Origin: Streptomyces morookaense
GTDB taxonomy: Bacteria; Actinomycetota; Actinomycetes; Streptomycetales; Streptomycetaceae
Assembly: GCF_013030945.1 (NCBI RefSeq)
Contig: NZ_JABBXF010000012.1
Coordinates: forward strand, 124,001-188,000
DNA: 64,000 bases
Direction: 5' to 3'
Under the pieces are notes generated by a model, which saw only the letters and a list, made by a program, of their open reading frames with translations, made no database searches and was not told where the DNA came from. The first letter of the stretch is position 1. Each line of letters starts with the position of its first letter. The position numbers and the translations under genes were made by a program. Shown here in pieces: positions 8,746-17,133 of the stretch.

Positions 8746-9426
8746 TCAGCCGCGGTGGGCGACGACCTCGGCCGGTTCCGCGCGGAGACGAGCCGGAACC
8801 ATTGCCGGCCGGGGCCGGCGGTCCGGCATCGGTCCGCCGCACAGGGCATCGTTCCGGCCTCCGGCGCTGTGCCACCAGATCAGACCGAGATAGTCACGCG
8901 GCTCGAGGGCCGAGCACAACAGCAGCCCACCGCCGCGGTCCGCGCCGTGCAGCATCTTCCCCACCAGGGTGCCGAAGTCCATTTCGAACCGGTCCGCAGG
9001 GCCGGACCGCAGCGCCCTCGCCAGCACGACGTGGCCGGCCCCGGCCAGGTCCGGCACGGCGCCCAGCAGCCCCGCGCCCACGGCCCGGCCGGCCTCGACG
9101 CCGGCCAGCCGGCCGAGCCGGTCGAGCTGGGCGCGGTGGGCGTCGGCGCAGCAGGCGTCGGACAGTTGCTCCGGCGACTGCCAGAAGCCGAGGTGCAGAT
9201 ACGTACCCGGGCGGGCCGGCAGTCGCAGGGTCACCTGGACCTGCAGTCCGTCCTGCTCCCCCAACAACCGGTCGTACCGCAGCAGTTCCTGCTCGAGCGC
9301 CGTCGGGTTCCCGCCATCGCGGAGCTCGAACCACTGCACGAGCACCAGCCGGTCGGCCGGTCCCGTCCCGGTGCCCGGCGGACGCGGCCGTCGCCTTCTC
9401 CCGTCGCGCGCGGCATTCGGCGCCAC
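8746..9426 (-). CDS. ABM-fold (dimeric alpha/beta-barrel) protein
   Basis: A 226-residue protein, GTG start with GGGAGGG upstream. The segment RLVLVQWFELRDG followed by YLHLGFWQSPEQLSDAC resembles antibiotic biosynthesis monooxygenase domains; a second, weaker repeat (AGHVVLARALRSG, YLGLIWWHSAG) suggests a two-domain ABM barrel. Members oxidise or help cyclise aromatic polyketides without cofactors. Divergent from the operon starting at 9632, with SARP-like repeats between. The exact reaction is unknown; the fold is moderately supported. Confidence 0.6.
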   Translation of the reverse strand: MAPNAARDGRRRRPRPPGTGTGPADRLVLVQWFELRDGGNPTALEQELLRYDRLLGEQDGLQVQVTLRLPARPGTYLHLGFWQSPEQLSDACCADAHRAQLDRLGRLAGVEAGRAVGAGLLGAVPDLAGAGHVVLARALRSGPADRFEMDFGTLVGKMLHGADRGGGLLLCSALEPRDYLGLIWWHSAGGRNDALCGGPMPDRRPRPAMVPARLRAEPAEVVAHRG

Positions 9427-9495
9427 GACGCCCTCCCTTCGGCCGCACGGCCGCCTCGGACCGCACGGTGCTCACCGCCATTTGACCAGCAGTCG

Positions 9496-9513
9496 CTCGA
9501 GGCCCGCTCGAAC
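9496..9513. promoter_or_regulatory. SARP-box-like direct repeat
   Basis: CTCGAGG (9496-9502) and CTCGAAC (9507-9513) are spaced exactly 11 nt apart in the divergent region between 9426 and 9632. They fit the direct-repeat pattern bound by SARP activators. Probably serves the leftward ABM/AccE/FAAL operon. Confidence 0.55.
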
Positions 9514-9563
9514 CCGGCCTCCGCCGGGCCCGGCGGCCCGCCCGCGCGCACTGCTGAGGGTTC

Positions 9564-9581
9564 CTCGAGGCCCGGTTGAGG
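9564..9581. promoter_or_regulatory. SARP-box-like direct repeat
   Basis: CTCGAGG (9564-9570) and GTTGAGG (9575-9581) lie 11 nt apart, 51 nt before the first ATG of the rightward operon. This is a likely SARP-dependent promoter for 9632-16137. Confidence 0.55.
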
Positions 9582-9631
9582 ACACGCTGCAACGCTGCCC
9601 CGCCTCATGACCGACTGGAGGAGTTGACGAC

Positions 9632-9805
9632 ATGTCCGAGTCGGGCAAGACGCTCGCACCGCGCGCGCAGGCCGCGGTGCGCAGCCTGCTGCGCCCGGTG
9701 GGTGATGCCCTGGCCGCCTGCGGCCGGCTGTGGCTGGCCACGCCGTCGGAGGTGCCCGACGACCCGTGGTGCGAACACGGCGGCACGCCCATGGTGGGCG
9801 AGTGA
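9632..9805 (+). CDS. Small protein of unknown function (57 residues)
   Basis: ATG 9632 follows GGAGGAG with 8 nt spacing, and 57 codons run to TGA at 9803-9805. The predicted peptide begins MSESGKTLAPRAQ and ends EHGGTPMVGE, with two cysteines (LAACGRL and DPWCEHGG). It is the first ORF of the operon that goes on to the acyl-CoA dehydrogenase. I do not recognise the family. The good ribosome site and the SARP-like repeats just upstream argue that it is translated. Confidence 0.5.
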   Translation: MSESGKTLAPRAQAAVRSLLRPVGDALAACGRLWLATPSEVPDDPWCEHGGTPMVGE

Positions 9806-9860
9806 CCTCGAGCCGCTCTTGACCGGGCCGGTCGACGTACGCAGGAAGGAAGGAGGGCCG

Positions 9861-11636
9861 ATGACCACGGCGGTGGAGGTGAGCGGCACGGAGCTCGGGG
9901 GGAACTCCGTGCAGGAACGGATCACCCGCCTCGAGCGGGGTTTCGGGGACCTGGACGATCCCGGAAACCCCCTGGGAGCCGAGCAGTTCGTGCGGGCCGA
10001 CAGGGAGCGACGGATCCTCCCGGCGGCGGAGAACCTGCTGGACGGCTTCGGGCTCAACGCGGAGTTCGTGCCACGCGAGCTGGGTGGCAGGCTGGAAGGT
10101 CTGGACGCACTGGTGCAGGTGATGCGCTCGGTGTTCCGCCGGGACGCGTCCCTCGGCCTGGGCTACGGGATGAGCTCGTACATGTCCGCGGTGGTCGTCT
10201 GGGCCGGCGGCTCGGCCGGACAGCAGCGTGCCGCTGCCGAACTGCTGCTCGCCGGCGGGCGGATGGCCTGCGCCTACCCACAGCCCGCCGAGGGCAACGA
10301 CTTTCTGCACAATCGCTTCACCACGGTGCCCGACGGCTCCGGCTTCCTGCTCAGCGGCCGGAAGGAGGCTCTCAACAACGCCGCACGGGCGACTTCGCTC
10401 CTGCTGTTCGCGCACTCCGGACGCGAGCCGGACGGCAGCGGCGACCCGCGCACCGAGGATGCCTGCAGCGCGTTCCTGATCGACACCCCCGCCCCGGGCA
10501 CTCCCGGCTTCCGGCTGCTGCCCCGGCGCACCACCACCGGCACCCGCGGCTGTCTGGTGCACGGCCTCGAGTTCACCCGGTACCGCATCGGCGCCGACCG
10601 AGTGCTCGGCGCTCCCCTTGCCGGAGCCGGCCTGGCCGCACGGGCCTTCCCGGTCATCCGCAGCGCCGGGCCCTCCATGGCCCTCGGGTGCGCCGATACG
10701 GCGCTGCGCACCACGGTCGCCTTCGCCCGATCGCACCGGGCGCGCAGCCGGGCATCGCTCGCGACACCCCGGACCCGCACCGCGCTGCTGGACGCATTCG
10801 GCGACCTGCTGCTGTGCGACGCGCTCGCTCTGGTCGCGACCCGGTCACTGCACCTGCTGCCGCGGGAGAGCGCCACGCTCGGCGCGGTGGTGAAGTACCT
10901 GCTGCCCATGCTCCTGACGGAGATGGTGTACGACCTGTCCATCGTGCTCGGCTCGGAGGCCTACGCCCGTGGGGGTACGTACGCCGCGTTCCAGAAGTCG
11001 GCCCGCGACCTGCCGATGATCGGCCTGGGTCCGGTGGGCAGCGCGGCGAGCCGCGCCGCGATCGCGGCCCACCTGATCCGGCTGCCGGCGCTGAGACCGC
11101 CCACGGACGGGGACGCCCCGGACCGCCCGGAGCTGTTCCGCCCCTTCGGCAGGCAACTGCCGTCGCTGTGCCCGCCGGAGCCGGCGCCGCCCACGGACGG
11201 GGATTCCCTGGTGGGCTCGCTGGACCGCGCGGTGGAGCAGGCCCGCGGGCTCGGCGGCGGCGCCACGGAGCGGGCCCTCGCGGGATACGCGACGGCGCTC
11301 GGGGCCGAGTTGGAACGGCTGCGCCGGGACTGCCGAGAGCTGGTGGACGGGCACCGCCCGCCGGTGCCCCGGGTGTACGCCTTGGCCGACCGGTATGCGC
11401 TGATCGCCGCCGGGGCCGCCTGCCTCGGGGTGTGGCAGCACCACACGGGCCCGGCGGACAGCCTGCTGGCCGGCCCGGACGGGGCGGTGATGGTCCTCGC
11501 CCGGCTGCTGCGCAGGCTCGACCCCGCAACACCGAAACCGCCCCCGCAGGGTGTGGAACGGCTTCTCGCCGAACTGCAGCGCCGCTTCGACGATGCGCGC
11601 AGCTACGACCTGTACGCGACCGTGATCGGCCGTTGA
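9861..11636 (+). CDS. Acyl-CoA/acyl-ACP dehydrogenase-like flavoprotein
   Basis: A 591-residue protein, longer than usual acyl-CoA dehydrogenases (about 380-400), with a C-terminal extension of about 190 residues. Family features are LGLGYGMSSYMSAVVVW, then MACAYPQPAEGNDFLHN (the beta-domain substrate/flavin region), and GCLVHGLEFTRYRIGADRVLG. The catalytic base cannot be placed with certainty. It probably desaturates an acyl thioester, perhaps the starter chain loaded by the FAAL/ACP pair. ATG 9861 follows AGGAGGG. The PPTase gene comes 13 nt later, so the genes are co-transcribed. Confidence 0.82.
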   Translation: MTTAVEVSGTELGGNSVQERITRLERGFGDLDDPGNPLGAEQFVRADRERRILPAAENLLDGFGLNAEFVPRELGGRLEGLDALVQVMRSVFRRDASLGLGYGMSSYMSAVVVWAGGSAGQQRAAAELLLAGGRMACAYPQPAEGNDFLHNRFTTVPDGSGFLLSGRKEALNNAARATSLLLFAHSGREPDGSGDPRTEDACSAFLIDTPAPGTPGFRLLPRRTTTGTRGCLVHGLEFTRYRIGADRVLGAPLAGAGLAARAFPVIRSAGPSMALGCADTALRTTVAFARSHRARSRASLATPRTRTALLDAFGDLLLCDALALVATRSLHLLPRESATLGAVVKYLLPMLLTEMVYDLSIVLGSEAYARGGTYAAFQKSARDLPMIGLGPVGSAASRAAIAAHLIRLPALRPPTDGDAPDRPELFRPFGRQLPSLCPPEPAPPTDGDSLVGSLDRAVEQARGLGGGATERALAGYATALGAELERLRRDCRELVDGHRPPVPRVYALADRYALIAAGAACLGVWQHHTGPADSLLAGPDGAVMVLARLLRRLDPATPKPPPQGVERLLAELQRRFDDARSYDLYATVIGR

Positions 11637-11649
11637 GAGGAGTGTCCCG

Positions 11650-12474
11650 ATGGCTGTCCCGCCGCCCTGCCGGGTACCGGCAGAACCGTCCCTGGCCGAC
11701 GCGCTGTTGCAGAACCGGGGCCCCGGGGACTCGTGGGAGCCGGTGTGCGACGCGGTGGACCGCGCGGGAACGGGCGTGCTCCACGCGGCGATCGCCGACT
11801 GGCTGCCCGCCGACCTCGACGACAGCCGACTGGCCGCGGCACTGGGGACGGACCACGCACGGCTGCGGCAGATCACCCGGCCACAGCTCCGGCAGCGGTT
11901 CGCGGCCTCCCGGCTGCTGCTGAAGTCCGCGGCGAGCGCGGTGCTGGGGACGCGTCCGGAGGAACTGGAACTGGCGTACAAGCCCGGTGGGCGGCCCTAT
12001 CTGCGCGGCATCGACCAGCTCGACGTGAGCCTGAGCCACACCGAGGAACTGCTGGTGGTCGGGCTGACCCGGCACAGCCGCGTCGGCGTCGACGTCGAGC
12101 GTGCCGACCGTCGGATGCTGGGGCTGGGCACGGAGCGTCAGGTGTGCACACCGTACGAGCTGGAGGCGCTGCAACAGGTTCCCCAGGAGCTGCGCAACGG
12201 GGAGCTGGTGCGGTTGTGGACGCTGAAGGAGGCCTACAGCAAGGCGATCGGCCAGGGACTGAGGTTCCGGTTCACCGAGTTCGGCTTCGGTCCCCGGGAC
12301 CGGCAGGTGCAGATGCTGCGCCCGGACGGATCCCCGGGCGTCGGCGAGGAGTGGTCGTTCACCAGCTGGTCGGTGGGGGGCCGGTACGCCGTCAGCGCTG
12401 CGGTGTACGACCCGGGCTTCGGCGGTGCGCCGATGTTCCGGCTCCTCCCCGACCCCGGCTCCAGCGCTCGTTGA
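11650..12474 (+). CDS. 4'-phosphopantetheinyl transferase, Sfp type
   Basis: A 274-residue enzyme that transfers phosphopantetheine from CoA to the carrier-protein serine. The magnesium/CoA signatures are clear: VGVDVERADR and WTLKEAYSKAIGQGL, the second holding the WxxKEA motif. LELAYKPGGRPYL and LDVSLSHTEELLVVGL are the upstream conserved parts of the pseudo-dimer. It should activate the type II ACP at 14284 and the ACP domain of the 5349-6593 protein. ATG 11650 follows GAGAGGAG and lies 13 nt after the previous gene. Confidence 0.95.
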   Translation: MAVPPPCRVPAEPSLADALLQNRGPGDSWEPVCDAVDRAGTGVLHAAIADWLPADLDDSRLAAALGTDHARLRQITRPQLRQRFAASRLLLKSAASAVLGTRPEELELAYKPGGRPYLRGIDQLDVSLSHTEELLVVGLTRHSRVGVDVERADRRMLGLGTERQVCTPYELEALQQVPQELRNGELVRLWTLKEAYSKAIGQGLRFRFTEFGFGPRDRQVQMLRPDGSPGVGEEWSFTSWSVGGRYAVSAAVYDPGFGGAPMFRLLPDPGSSAR

Positions 12475-12578
12475 GCGGCTTTCCAGGGCGAGTGGTGACG
12501 CTCTTGGCCGTCCCGGTCGGCGACGCCCGCAAGGCGCACGGGCGTCGCACGGCCGGCGTGCGGAAGGGGGACCACGAC

Positions 12579-13343
12579 GTGCATCGTTTTCTGGCTGCGA
12601 GGCCGCCCGCCGACAGGTCGGCGCGCAGACTGCTGTGCTTCCACCATGCGGGCGCGGGCGCCATGGCCTTCGCGGGATGGCGGCAGCGCGTGGGACCCGG
12701 CGTCGCCGTGCTCCCGGTACGGCTGCCCGGCAGGGAGTCGTTGCTGCGGGAACCGCCGCTGACGGACACCGGGAGGCTCGTCGAGACCCTGGCGGAGGAT
12801 CTGGAACCGCTGTTCCAGGAGCCGTACGCCTTCTACGGGCACAGCCTCGGGGCGCTGGTCGCCCACCGGCTCGCCCTGCACCTCACCGGCAGCGGACGCA
12901 GGGGACCCGACGTGGTGCTGGTCGGCGCCTGCTCCGCGCCGCAGTTGCCGTCCCGGCTGCTGGACGCCACGGCCCCCGGCCTCAGCGACGAGCGGCTGGC
13001 CTGCCTGCTGGGGGACGACGACTCGCTGCCCGTCGCGCTGCTCGAGCGCCCGGCATGGCGCAGTGCCACACTCGCGGCGCTCCGGGCGGACCTGCAGTTG
13101 GCCCGCAGTCTGCGCTCCGCGCCGCCGGCCCCGCTGCCGTGCCCGCTGTGGGCATTCGCGGGCCGGGACGACCCCATGGTGACCGTGGCCGAGGTGCGCG
13201 CGTGGGAGCTGTGCACCACCTCGCGGTTCCGGCTGCGCACGGTTCCCGGGACGCACTTCTTCGTACGGGGCCACGAACTGCCGCGTGCCGTCGGCGAAGT
13301 GCTCCGCGCCGAGCTGCCCGTGTCCGCGCCGCACGTCGACTGA
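12579..13343 (+). CDS. Type II thioesterase
   Basis: A 254-residue alpha/beta hydrolase. It has CFHHAGAGAMAFAGW at the N-terminus, the nucleophile elbow YGHSLGAL with Ser, the Asp in GRDDPMV, and His in GTHFFVRG. This matches TEII editing thioesterases that hydrolyse stalled or wrong acyl groups from carrier proteins, or release products. The start is taken as GTG 12579, giving the standard length; GGAAGGGGGA precedes it. It lies between the PPTase and SARP genes in one operon. Confidence 0.9.
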   Translation: MHRFLAARPPADRSARRLLCFHHAGAGAMAFAGWRQRVGPGVAVLPVRLPGRESLLREPPLTDTGRLVETLAEDLEPLFQEPYAFYGHSLGALVAHRLALHLTGSGRRGPDVVLVGACSAPQLPSRLLDATAPGLSDERLACLLGDDDSLPVALLERPAWRSATLAALRADLQLARSLRSAPPAPLPCPLWAFAGRDDPMVTVAEVRAWELCTTSRFRLRTVPGTHFFVRGHELPRAVGEVLRAELPVSAPHVD

Positions 13344-13372
13344 AATCGTTCGCTCTGTCAGGAGGTCAGCGG

Positions 13373-14197
13373 ATGGACATCAGCGTACTGGGCCCGTTCC
13401 GGGCTGCGCAGTCGGGCGCGTCGGTGGCACCCACCGCCGTCAAGCCCCGCAAGGTGCTGGCCCTGCTCGCCCTGCAGGCCAACCAGCTGGTCTCGGTGGG
13501 CTCATTGGTGGAGGAGGTGTGGGGGGAATCGCCGCCGCGCAGTGTGCAGACCACCTTGCAGACCTACATCCTCCAGTTGCGCACGCTGATCGCCGACGCG
13601 CTCGGCGAGGACCACGCCGGACTGCCGAACGGGGCCAAGAGCGTGCTGGTCACCGAGCCCGGCGGCTATCTGCTCGACACCCAGGGCGGGGTGGTCGACA
13701 TGCAGGAGTACGAGGCCCTGGCCACCACGGGGCACCGGGCACTGGAACGGGCGGAATGGGCCGCCGCCTCGGGCTATCTGGGCCGGGCGCTCGCCCTCTG
13801 GCGCGGCCGGGCCCTGGTCGACGTGCAGTGCGGACCGCTGCTGGAGGTGGAGGCGACCCGCCTGGAGGAGTCACGGATGAGCGTGCTGCACGGGCGGATC
13901 GAGGCGGACCTGAGACTCGGCCGCCACCACGAGCTCATCGGCGAACTGGCCGGGCTGGCCGCCCGGTATCCCCTGCACGAGGGCATCCACGAGCAGTTGA
14001 TGGTGGCGCTGTACCGGGCCGGCCGCCGGGGCGACGCCCTGAACACCTACCGGCAGCTTCGCACCGCCCTCGGGCACAGCCTCGGCCTCGACCCCTCGCC
14101 CAGGATCGAGCACCTGCAGCGCTCCGTCCTCGACTCCTCGCCCCTGCTGGAGGTGGACCACTCCCTCCCGCCCGGACGGCTGGTCGGGGCCGGCTGA
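13373..14197 (+). CDS. SARP-family transcriptional activator
   Basis: A complete 274-residue SARP. Residues about 1-95 form the winged-helix DNA-binding domain (MDISVLGPF, KPRKVLALLALQAN, TTLQTYILQLRTLI). Residues about 100-250 form the BTAD domain (VDMQEYEALATTG, then YPLHEGIHEQLMVALYRAGR, LGLDPSPRIEHLQ). AGGAGG precedes ATG 13373. It lies inside the ACP/ketoreductase operon, so its own expression rises with the pathway. The 11-nt repeats listed elsewhere are its likely sites. It resembles the truncated SARP at the left edge. Confidence 0.96.
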   Translation: MDISVLGPFRAAQSGASVAPTAVKPRKVLALLALQANQLVSVGSLVEEVWGESPPRSVQTTLQTYILQLRTLIADALGEDHAGLPNGAKSVLVTEPGGYLLDTQGGVVDMQEYEALATTGHRALERAEWAAASGYLGRALALWRGRALVDVQCGPLLEVEATRLEESRMSVLHGRIEADLRLGRHHELIGELAGLAARYPLHEGIHEQLMVALYRAGRRGDALNTYRQLRTALGHSLGLDPSPRIEHLQRSVLDSSPLLEVDHSLPPGRLVGAG

Positions 14198-14283
14198 CGC
14201 CCGGCCCGCCGGTGCCCCGGCCCCGGCACACCCAGCTTCCCCACCATCCCCGGCTGAGCCGGAAACCGAAAGGAACACCGACC

Positions 14284-14553
14284 ATGAACGACATCACCCT
14301 GGCCGAGCTCGGCGAGCTGCTGCTCGAGTGCGTCGGAGCACCGGAAGAGGGCATGAGCCTCGACGGGGACGACGCCCTCGACACGCCCTTCATGGAGTTC
14401 GGGTACGACTCCCTGGCGCTGCTTCAGGTCACCGGGGTCATCGAGCACCGGCACGGCGTGGTGCTCTCCGACGACGCGGTGGTCGAGGCCCAGACCCCGC
14501 GGCTGCTGCTGGAGATCATCAAGGAGGCGCCGCGCGCCGGAGTGGCCCGGTGA
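14284..14553 (+). CDS. Type II PKS acyl carrier protein
   Basis: An 89-residue ACP. The phosphopantetheine attachment Ser lies in MEFGYDSLALLQVTG, and the fold begins ITLAELGELLLECVG. It is the discrete carrier for the growing polyketide chain made by the KS pair at 17561-20079. It is not next to KS-beta, as is common in type II clusters, but about 3 kb upstream in another operon. GAAAGGA precedes ATG 14284; its stop overlaps the ketoreductase start (GTGA). Confidence 0.95.
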   Translation: MNDITLAELGELLLECVGAPEEGMSLDGDDALDTPFMEFGYDSLALLQVTGVIEHRHGVVLSDDAVVEAQTPRLLLEIIKEAPRAGVAR

Positions 14554-15299
14554 ACGCGCCCCCGGCTCCCGGCCCGGCCGCCCGGCGGGTCGTGGTCACC
14601 GGCGGCACACGCGGCATCGGCCGGGCGGTCGCCCTGGCCTTCGCCCGGTCCGGTGCCCGGATCGCCGTGGTCCACCGCACGGACGGCGAGCCGGCCCGGA
14701 AGCTGTCCGCGGAACTGTCCGCCGCCGGCGGGTCCCCCGTCCTGGTGCGGGCCGACGTCACGAGCGTCGACGGCGCCCGGTTGGTGGCGGACACCGTGCG
14801 CGACCGGTTCGGCGGTGTCGACGTCCTGGTCAACAACGTGGGCGTGGACGGCCATGCCGCGTTCGAGAACCTCGCCGAGACGGAGTGGCACCGGGTGATG
14901 GATCACAACGCCACCTCCGCCTACCTGGTCACGCATGCCCTGGTCGGGCTGCTCGCCGACGGCGCTTCGGTCGTCAATGTGGGCGCGTCGGTGGCGCTCC
15001 GCGGACGCCCCTTCGGTGTGCACTACAGCGCTTCCAAGGCCGCCCTGGTGGGGTTCACCCGGGCGCTCGCCAAGGAACTGGGCGGCCGGGGCATCCGGGT
15101 CAACACCGTGGCTCCCGGCGCCACCGAGACCGAGCCCGGTGCCGGTCCGCCGCCCGCGGTCGCCCGACGCATCGCCGGCCTCACGGCGCTCGGCCGGCTG
15201 GGCCGCCCCGAGGACGTCGCCGGCGCGGTGCTCTACCTCGCCGGCGACTCGGCAGCCTATGTCACCGGCGTCACTCTCGAAGTCGACGGAGGAATCTGA
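14550..15299 (+). CDS. Type II PKS ketoreductase-like SDR
   Basis: A 249-residue short-chain dehydrogenase. It has the NADP-binding VVTGGTRGIGRAVA, NNVG, and the catalytic YSASK. Proximity to the ACP supports reduction of a poly-beta-keto chain at one position. GTG 14550 overlaps the ACP stop, and the following gene overlaps this stop (TGATG). Four more SDRs lie in the window, so which one performs the first ring ketoreduction cannot be told from sequence. Confidence 0.9.
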   Translation: MNAPPAPGPAARRVVVTGGTRGIGRAVALAFARSGARIAVVHRTDGEPARKLSAELSAAGGSPVLVRADVTSVDGARLVADTVRDRFGGVDVLVNNVGVDGHAAFENLAETEWHRVMDHNATSAYLVTHALVGLLADGASVVNVGASVALRGRPFGVHYSASKAALVGFTRALAKELGGRGIRVNTVAPGATETEPGAGPPPAVARRIAGLTALGRLGRPEDVAGAVLYLAGDSAAYVTGVTLEVDGGI

Positions 15300-15688
15300 T
15301 GCCCTACGCAGCCATCACCTACCGGGTCAAGCCCGGCCACGAGGACGAGATCGCGGAGATCTTCGCCGGGTTCCGACGGGTCGACACGCCCGACTTCGCC
15401 GACGAGGCGGGCGAGGCGGCCGGCCGGCTCCTCGGCACGGCGGTGTTCGTCAAGGACGACGTGCTGGTGCGGGTCATCCACTACGCGGGCGACTTCGCCG
15501 CGATCGCCCGTCATATGGCCGCCCAGCAGGGCGTGCACCTCCTGGAGGAGAAGCTGGCCCCCTTCCTCGCCGAGGAGCGCGACACCCGGTCCGCACCCGA
15601 TTTCGTCACGTACTTCCGCAACGCCACCATGCGTTCCATCGCCCAGCTCACCGTGGACACCCATCCGGCCACGGCCGAGGCGTCATGA
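15299..15688 (+). CDS. SchA/CurD-like polyketide synthesis protein
   Basis: A 129-residue protein starting MPYAAITYRVKPGHEDEIAE. It carries the SchA/CurD signature found in spore-pigment and pentangular polyphenol clusters: AGRLLGTAVFVKDDVLVRVI, then YAGDFAAIARHMAAQ. The family is related to ABM/cyclase folds and helps in cyclisation or oxidation of the nascent chain; its exact chemistry is unsettled. A paralog lies at 16223-16621 on the other strand. It overlaps both neighbours. Confidence 0.88.
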   Translation: MPYAAITYRVKPGHEDEIAEIFAGFRRVDTPDFADEAGEAAGRLLGTAVFVKDDVLVRVIHYAGDFAAIARHMAAQQGVHLLEEKLAPFLAEERDTRSAPDFVTYFRNATMRSIAQLTVDTHPATAEAS

Positions 15689-16137
15689 CGGTGCTGTTCG
15701 CCGTCGCCGCTCTGCTCGGCGGCGGCATCACCGCGGGAGTGCTGTTCGCGGTCGCCCTCAGCGTGCTGCCCGCGCTGTTCGCCATGGACACCGGCACCTA
15801 CGTGTACACACACCGGCTGCTGGGACGGAACTGGGATCCCACCATGCCGGTGATCGTGCTCGGCAGCGCGCTCCTCGACGGCACACTGGCGGTGCGCACC
15901 GGCGGGTCCGCCCGGCCGCTGTTCGCGGCCGCAACGGTGCTGCTGGTGGGGGTTTCGGCGGTTTCGCATCTGTGCAACGTGCCCATCAACCGGCGGGTCA
16001 AGGCCATCACGGACCCTTCGGCGCTGCCCGCGGACTGGCAGGACCCGCGGCCCGTCTGGCGGCGCTGGCACCTCTTGCGCACGGCACTGGCCGTGCTCGC
16101 CCTGGCCGTGACGGCGGCTGCGGTCACAGCTGTCTGA
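15685..16137 (+). CDS. DUF1772 membrane protein (anthrone oxygenase-like)
   Basis: A 150-residue protein with four predicted membrane segments (near residues 3-30, 50-68, 72-92 and 128-149). It shows the DUF1772 pattern (ITAGVLFAVALSVLPAL; the loop with CNVPINRRVKAI). The family includes fungal anthrone oxygenases and proteins common in aromatic polyketide clusters. A role in quinone-forming oxygenation is plausible but unproven. ATG overlaps the previous stop (ATGA). A second copy is at 20615-21076. Confidence 0.82.
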   Translation: MTVLFAVAALLGGGITAGVLFAVALSVLPALFAMDTGTYVYTHRLLGRNWDPTMPVIVLGSALLDGTLAVRTGGSARPLFAAATVLLVGVSAVSHLCNVPINRRVKAITDPSALPADWQDPRPVWRRWHLLRTALAVLALAVTAAAVTAV

Positions 16138-16154
16138 ACCTGCAGAGCCCGTTC

Positions 16155-16208
16155 CCGGACAGGCCTGTCCTCCGGCGCACCGTGACGCCGGAGGACAGGC
16201 CTGTCCGG
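16155..16208. terminator. Bidirectional terminator, perfect 23-bp stem
   Basis: Positions 16155-16177 and 16186-16208 are perfect inverted complements around an 8-nt loop. They lie exactly between the converging genes ending at 16137 (+) and 16223 (-). No U-tract is seen, as is usual in Streptomyces. Confidence 0.85.
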
Positions 16209-16222
16209 TTGCCGGCGTGCCG

Positions 16223-16621
16223 TCAGGCCGCGTCCGTCCCGGCACCCGCGGCCCCGCGGTCCCGGACCGAGATCTCGGCGACCGTCGTCAGCAGGCTGCG
16301 CCGGAAGACCGCCAGGAAGCCTTCGGGGGTGTCGGTCTCCCGAGGCCTGCTCAGGTAGGGCTTGAGCCTGCGCTCGACCTCCCGCACCCCGGGCTGGGAC
16401 GCCATGTGGCGGGCAACCGCCTCGAGGTCGCCGGTGTACTCGATGACGCGCACCAGGGTGTCGTCCCGCAGGAAGACGGCGGTGGCCAGGATGGTGCCCG
16501 CCGTGCGGCCCTCGGCGTCGGTGATGCTGCTGCCCCGTACCCGCTTGAAGTTGCCGAAGATCTCGGCGAGTTCCTTCTCGTGGCCGGGCTCGATGTCATA
16601 GGTGATCGCGGCAAACGGCAT
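16223..16621 (-). CDS. SchA/CurD-like polyketide synthesis protein (second copy)
   Basis: A 132-residue paralog of the protein at 15299-15688. It starts MPFAAITYDIEPGHEKELAE and keeps AGTILATAVFLRDDTLVRVIEY and HMASQPGV. It is a single-gene leftward unit, divergent from the PKS core operon. It likely takes part in folding or oxidising the polyketide; two non-identical copies suggest two different steps. Confidence 0.88.
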   Translation of the reverse strand: MPFAAITYDIEPGHEKELAEIFGNFKRVRGSSITDAEGRTAGTILATAVFLRDDTLVRVIEYTGDLEAVARHMASQPGVREVERRLKPYLSRPRETDTPEGFLAVFRRSLLTTVAEISVRDRGAAGAGTDAA

Positions 16622-16724
16622 GGCCGTCCTTCCTGTTCGCTCCGCATGTGAGGGCCAGCGCAGCCGATGGGACTCGGGGACGGCTCGAGGCGTCTGCAGA
16701 CCCCCTGCCGGAGCTGCACCTGTC

Positions 16725-16742
16725 TTCGAGCGGCTCTCCAGA
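16725..16742. promoter_or_regulatory. SARP-box-like repeat upstream of the PKS core operon
   Basis: TTCGAGC (16725-16731) and CTCCAGA (16736-16742) are spaced 11 nt apart, 55 nt before the GTG at 16798. A further CTCGAGG lies at 16684-16690. Probably the activation site for the KS operon. Confidence 0.5.
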
Positions 16743-16797
16743 CCGTGGTGCGACCGTCCGCATCTGATGCTGTCCGTGGCTCCTTGGGAGGTACGCC

Positions 16798-17133
16798 GTG
16801 CACCGCAGTCTGATCGTCGCCCGCCTCAAACCCGACAAGGCCGACGACATCGCCCGCATCTTCGCCGAATCCGACGCAACCGAACTGCCGCACATGATCG
16901 GCGTCTCGCGTCGGGCCCTCTTCCGCTTCCACGGGCTCTACTTCCATCTCGTCGAGGCCGACGAGGACATCACGCCCAATCTGTACCGGGCCCGCAGCCA
17001 CCCGCTCTACGAGGACATCAACACCCGCCTCGCGCAGTGCGTCGAGCCCTACGACCCCGGCTGGAAGGAGCCCAAGGACGCGATGGCGGAGCCCTTCTAC
17101 GTCTGGACCAAGGAAGGAGGCCGGCTCCAGTGA
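16798..17133 (+). CDS. TcmI-family polyketide cyclase
   Basis: A 111-residue protein of the TcmI cyclase family (ferredoxin-like dimer). Markers are HRSLIVARLKPDKADDIARI, FRFHGLYFHLVEAD, and LAQCVEPYDPGWKEPKDA. In tetracenomycin TcmI closes a later ring; in pentangular clusters such cyclases close the terminal rings. GTG 16798 follows GGGAGG. The stop overlaps the cupin start. Confidence 0.92.
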   Translation: MHRSLIVARLKPDKADDIARIFAESDATELPHMIGVSRRALFRFHGLYFHLVEADEDITPNLYRARSHPLYEDINTRLAQCVEPYDPGWKEPKDAMAEPFYVWTKEGGRLQ

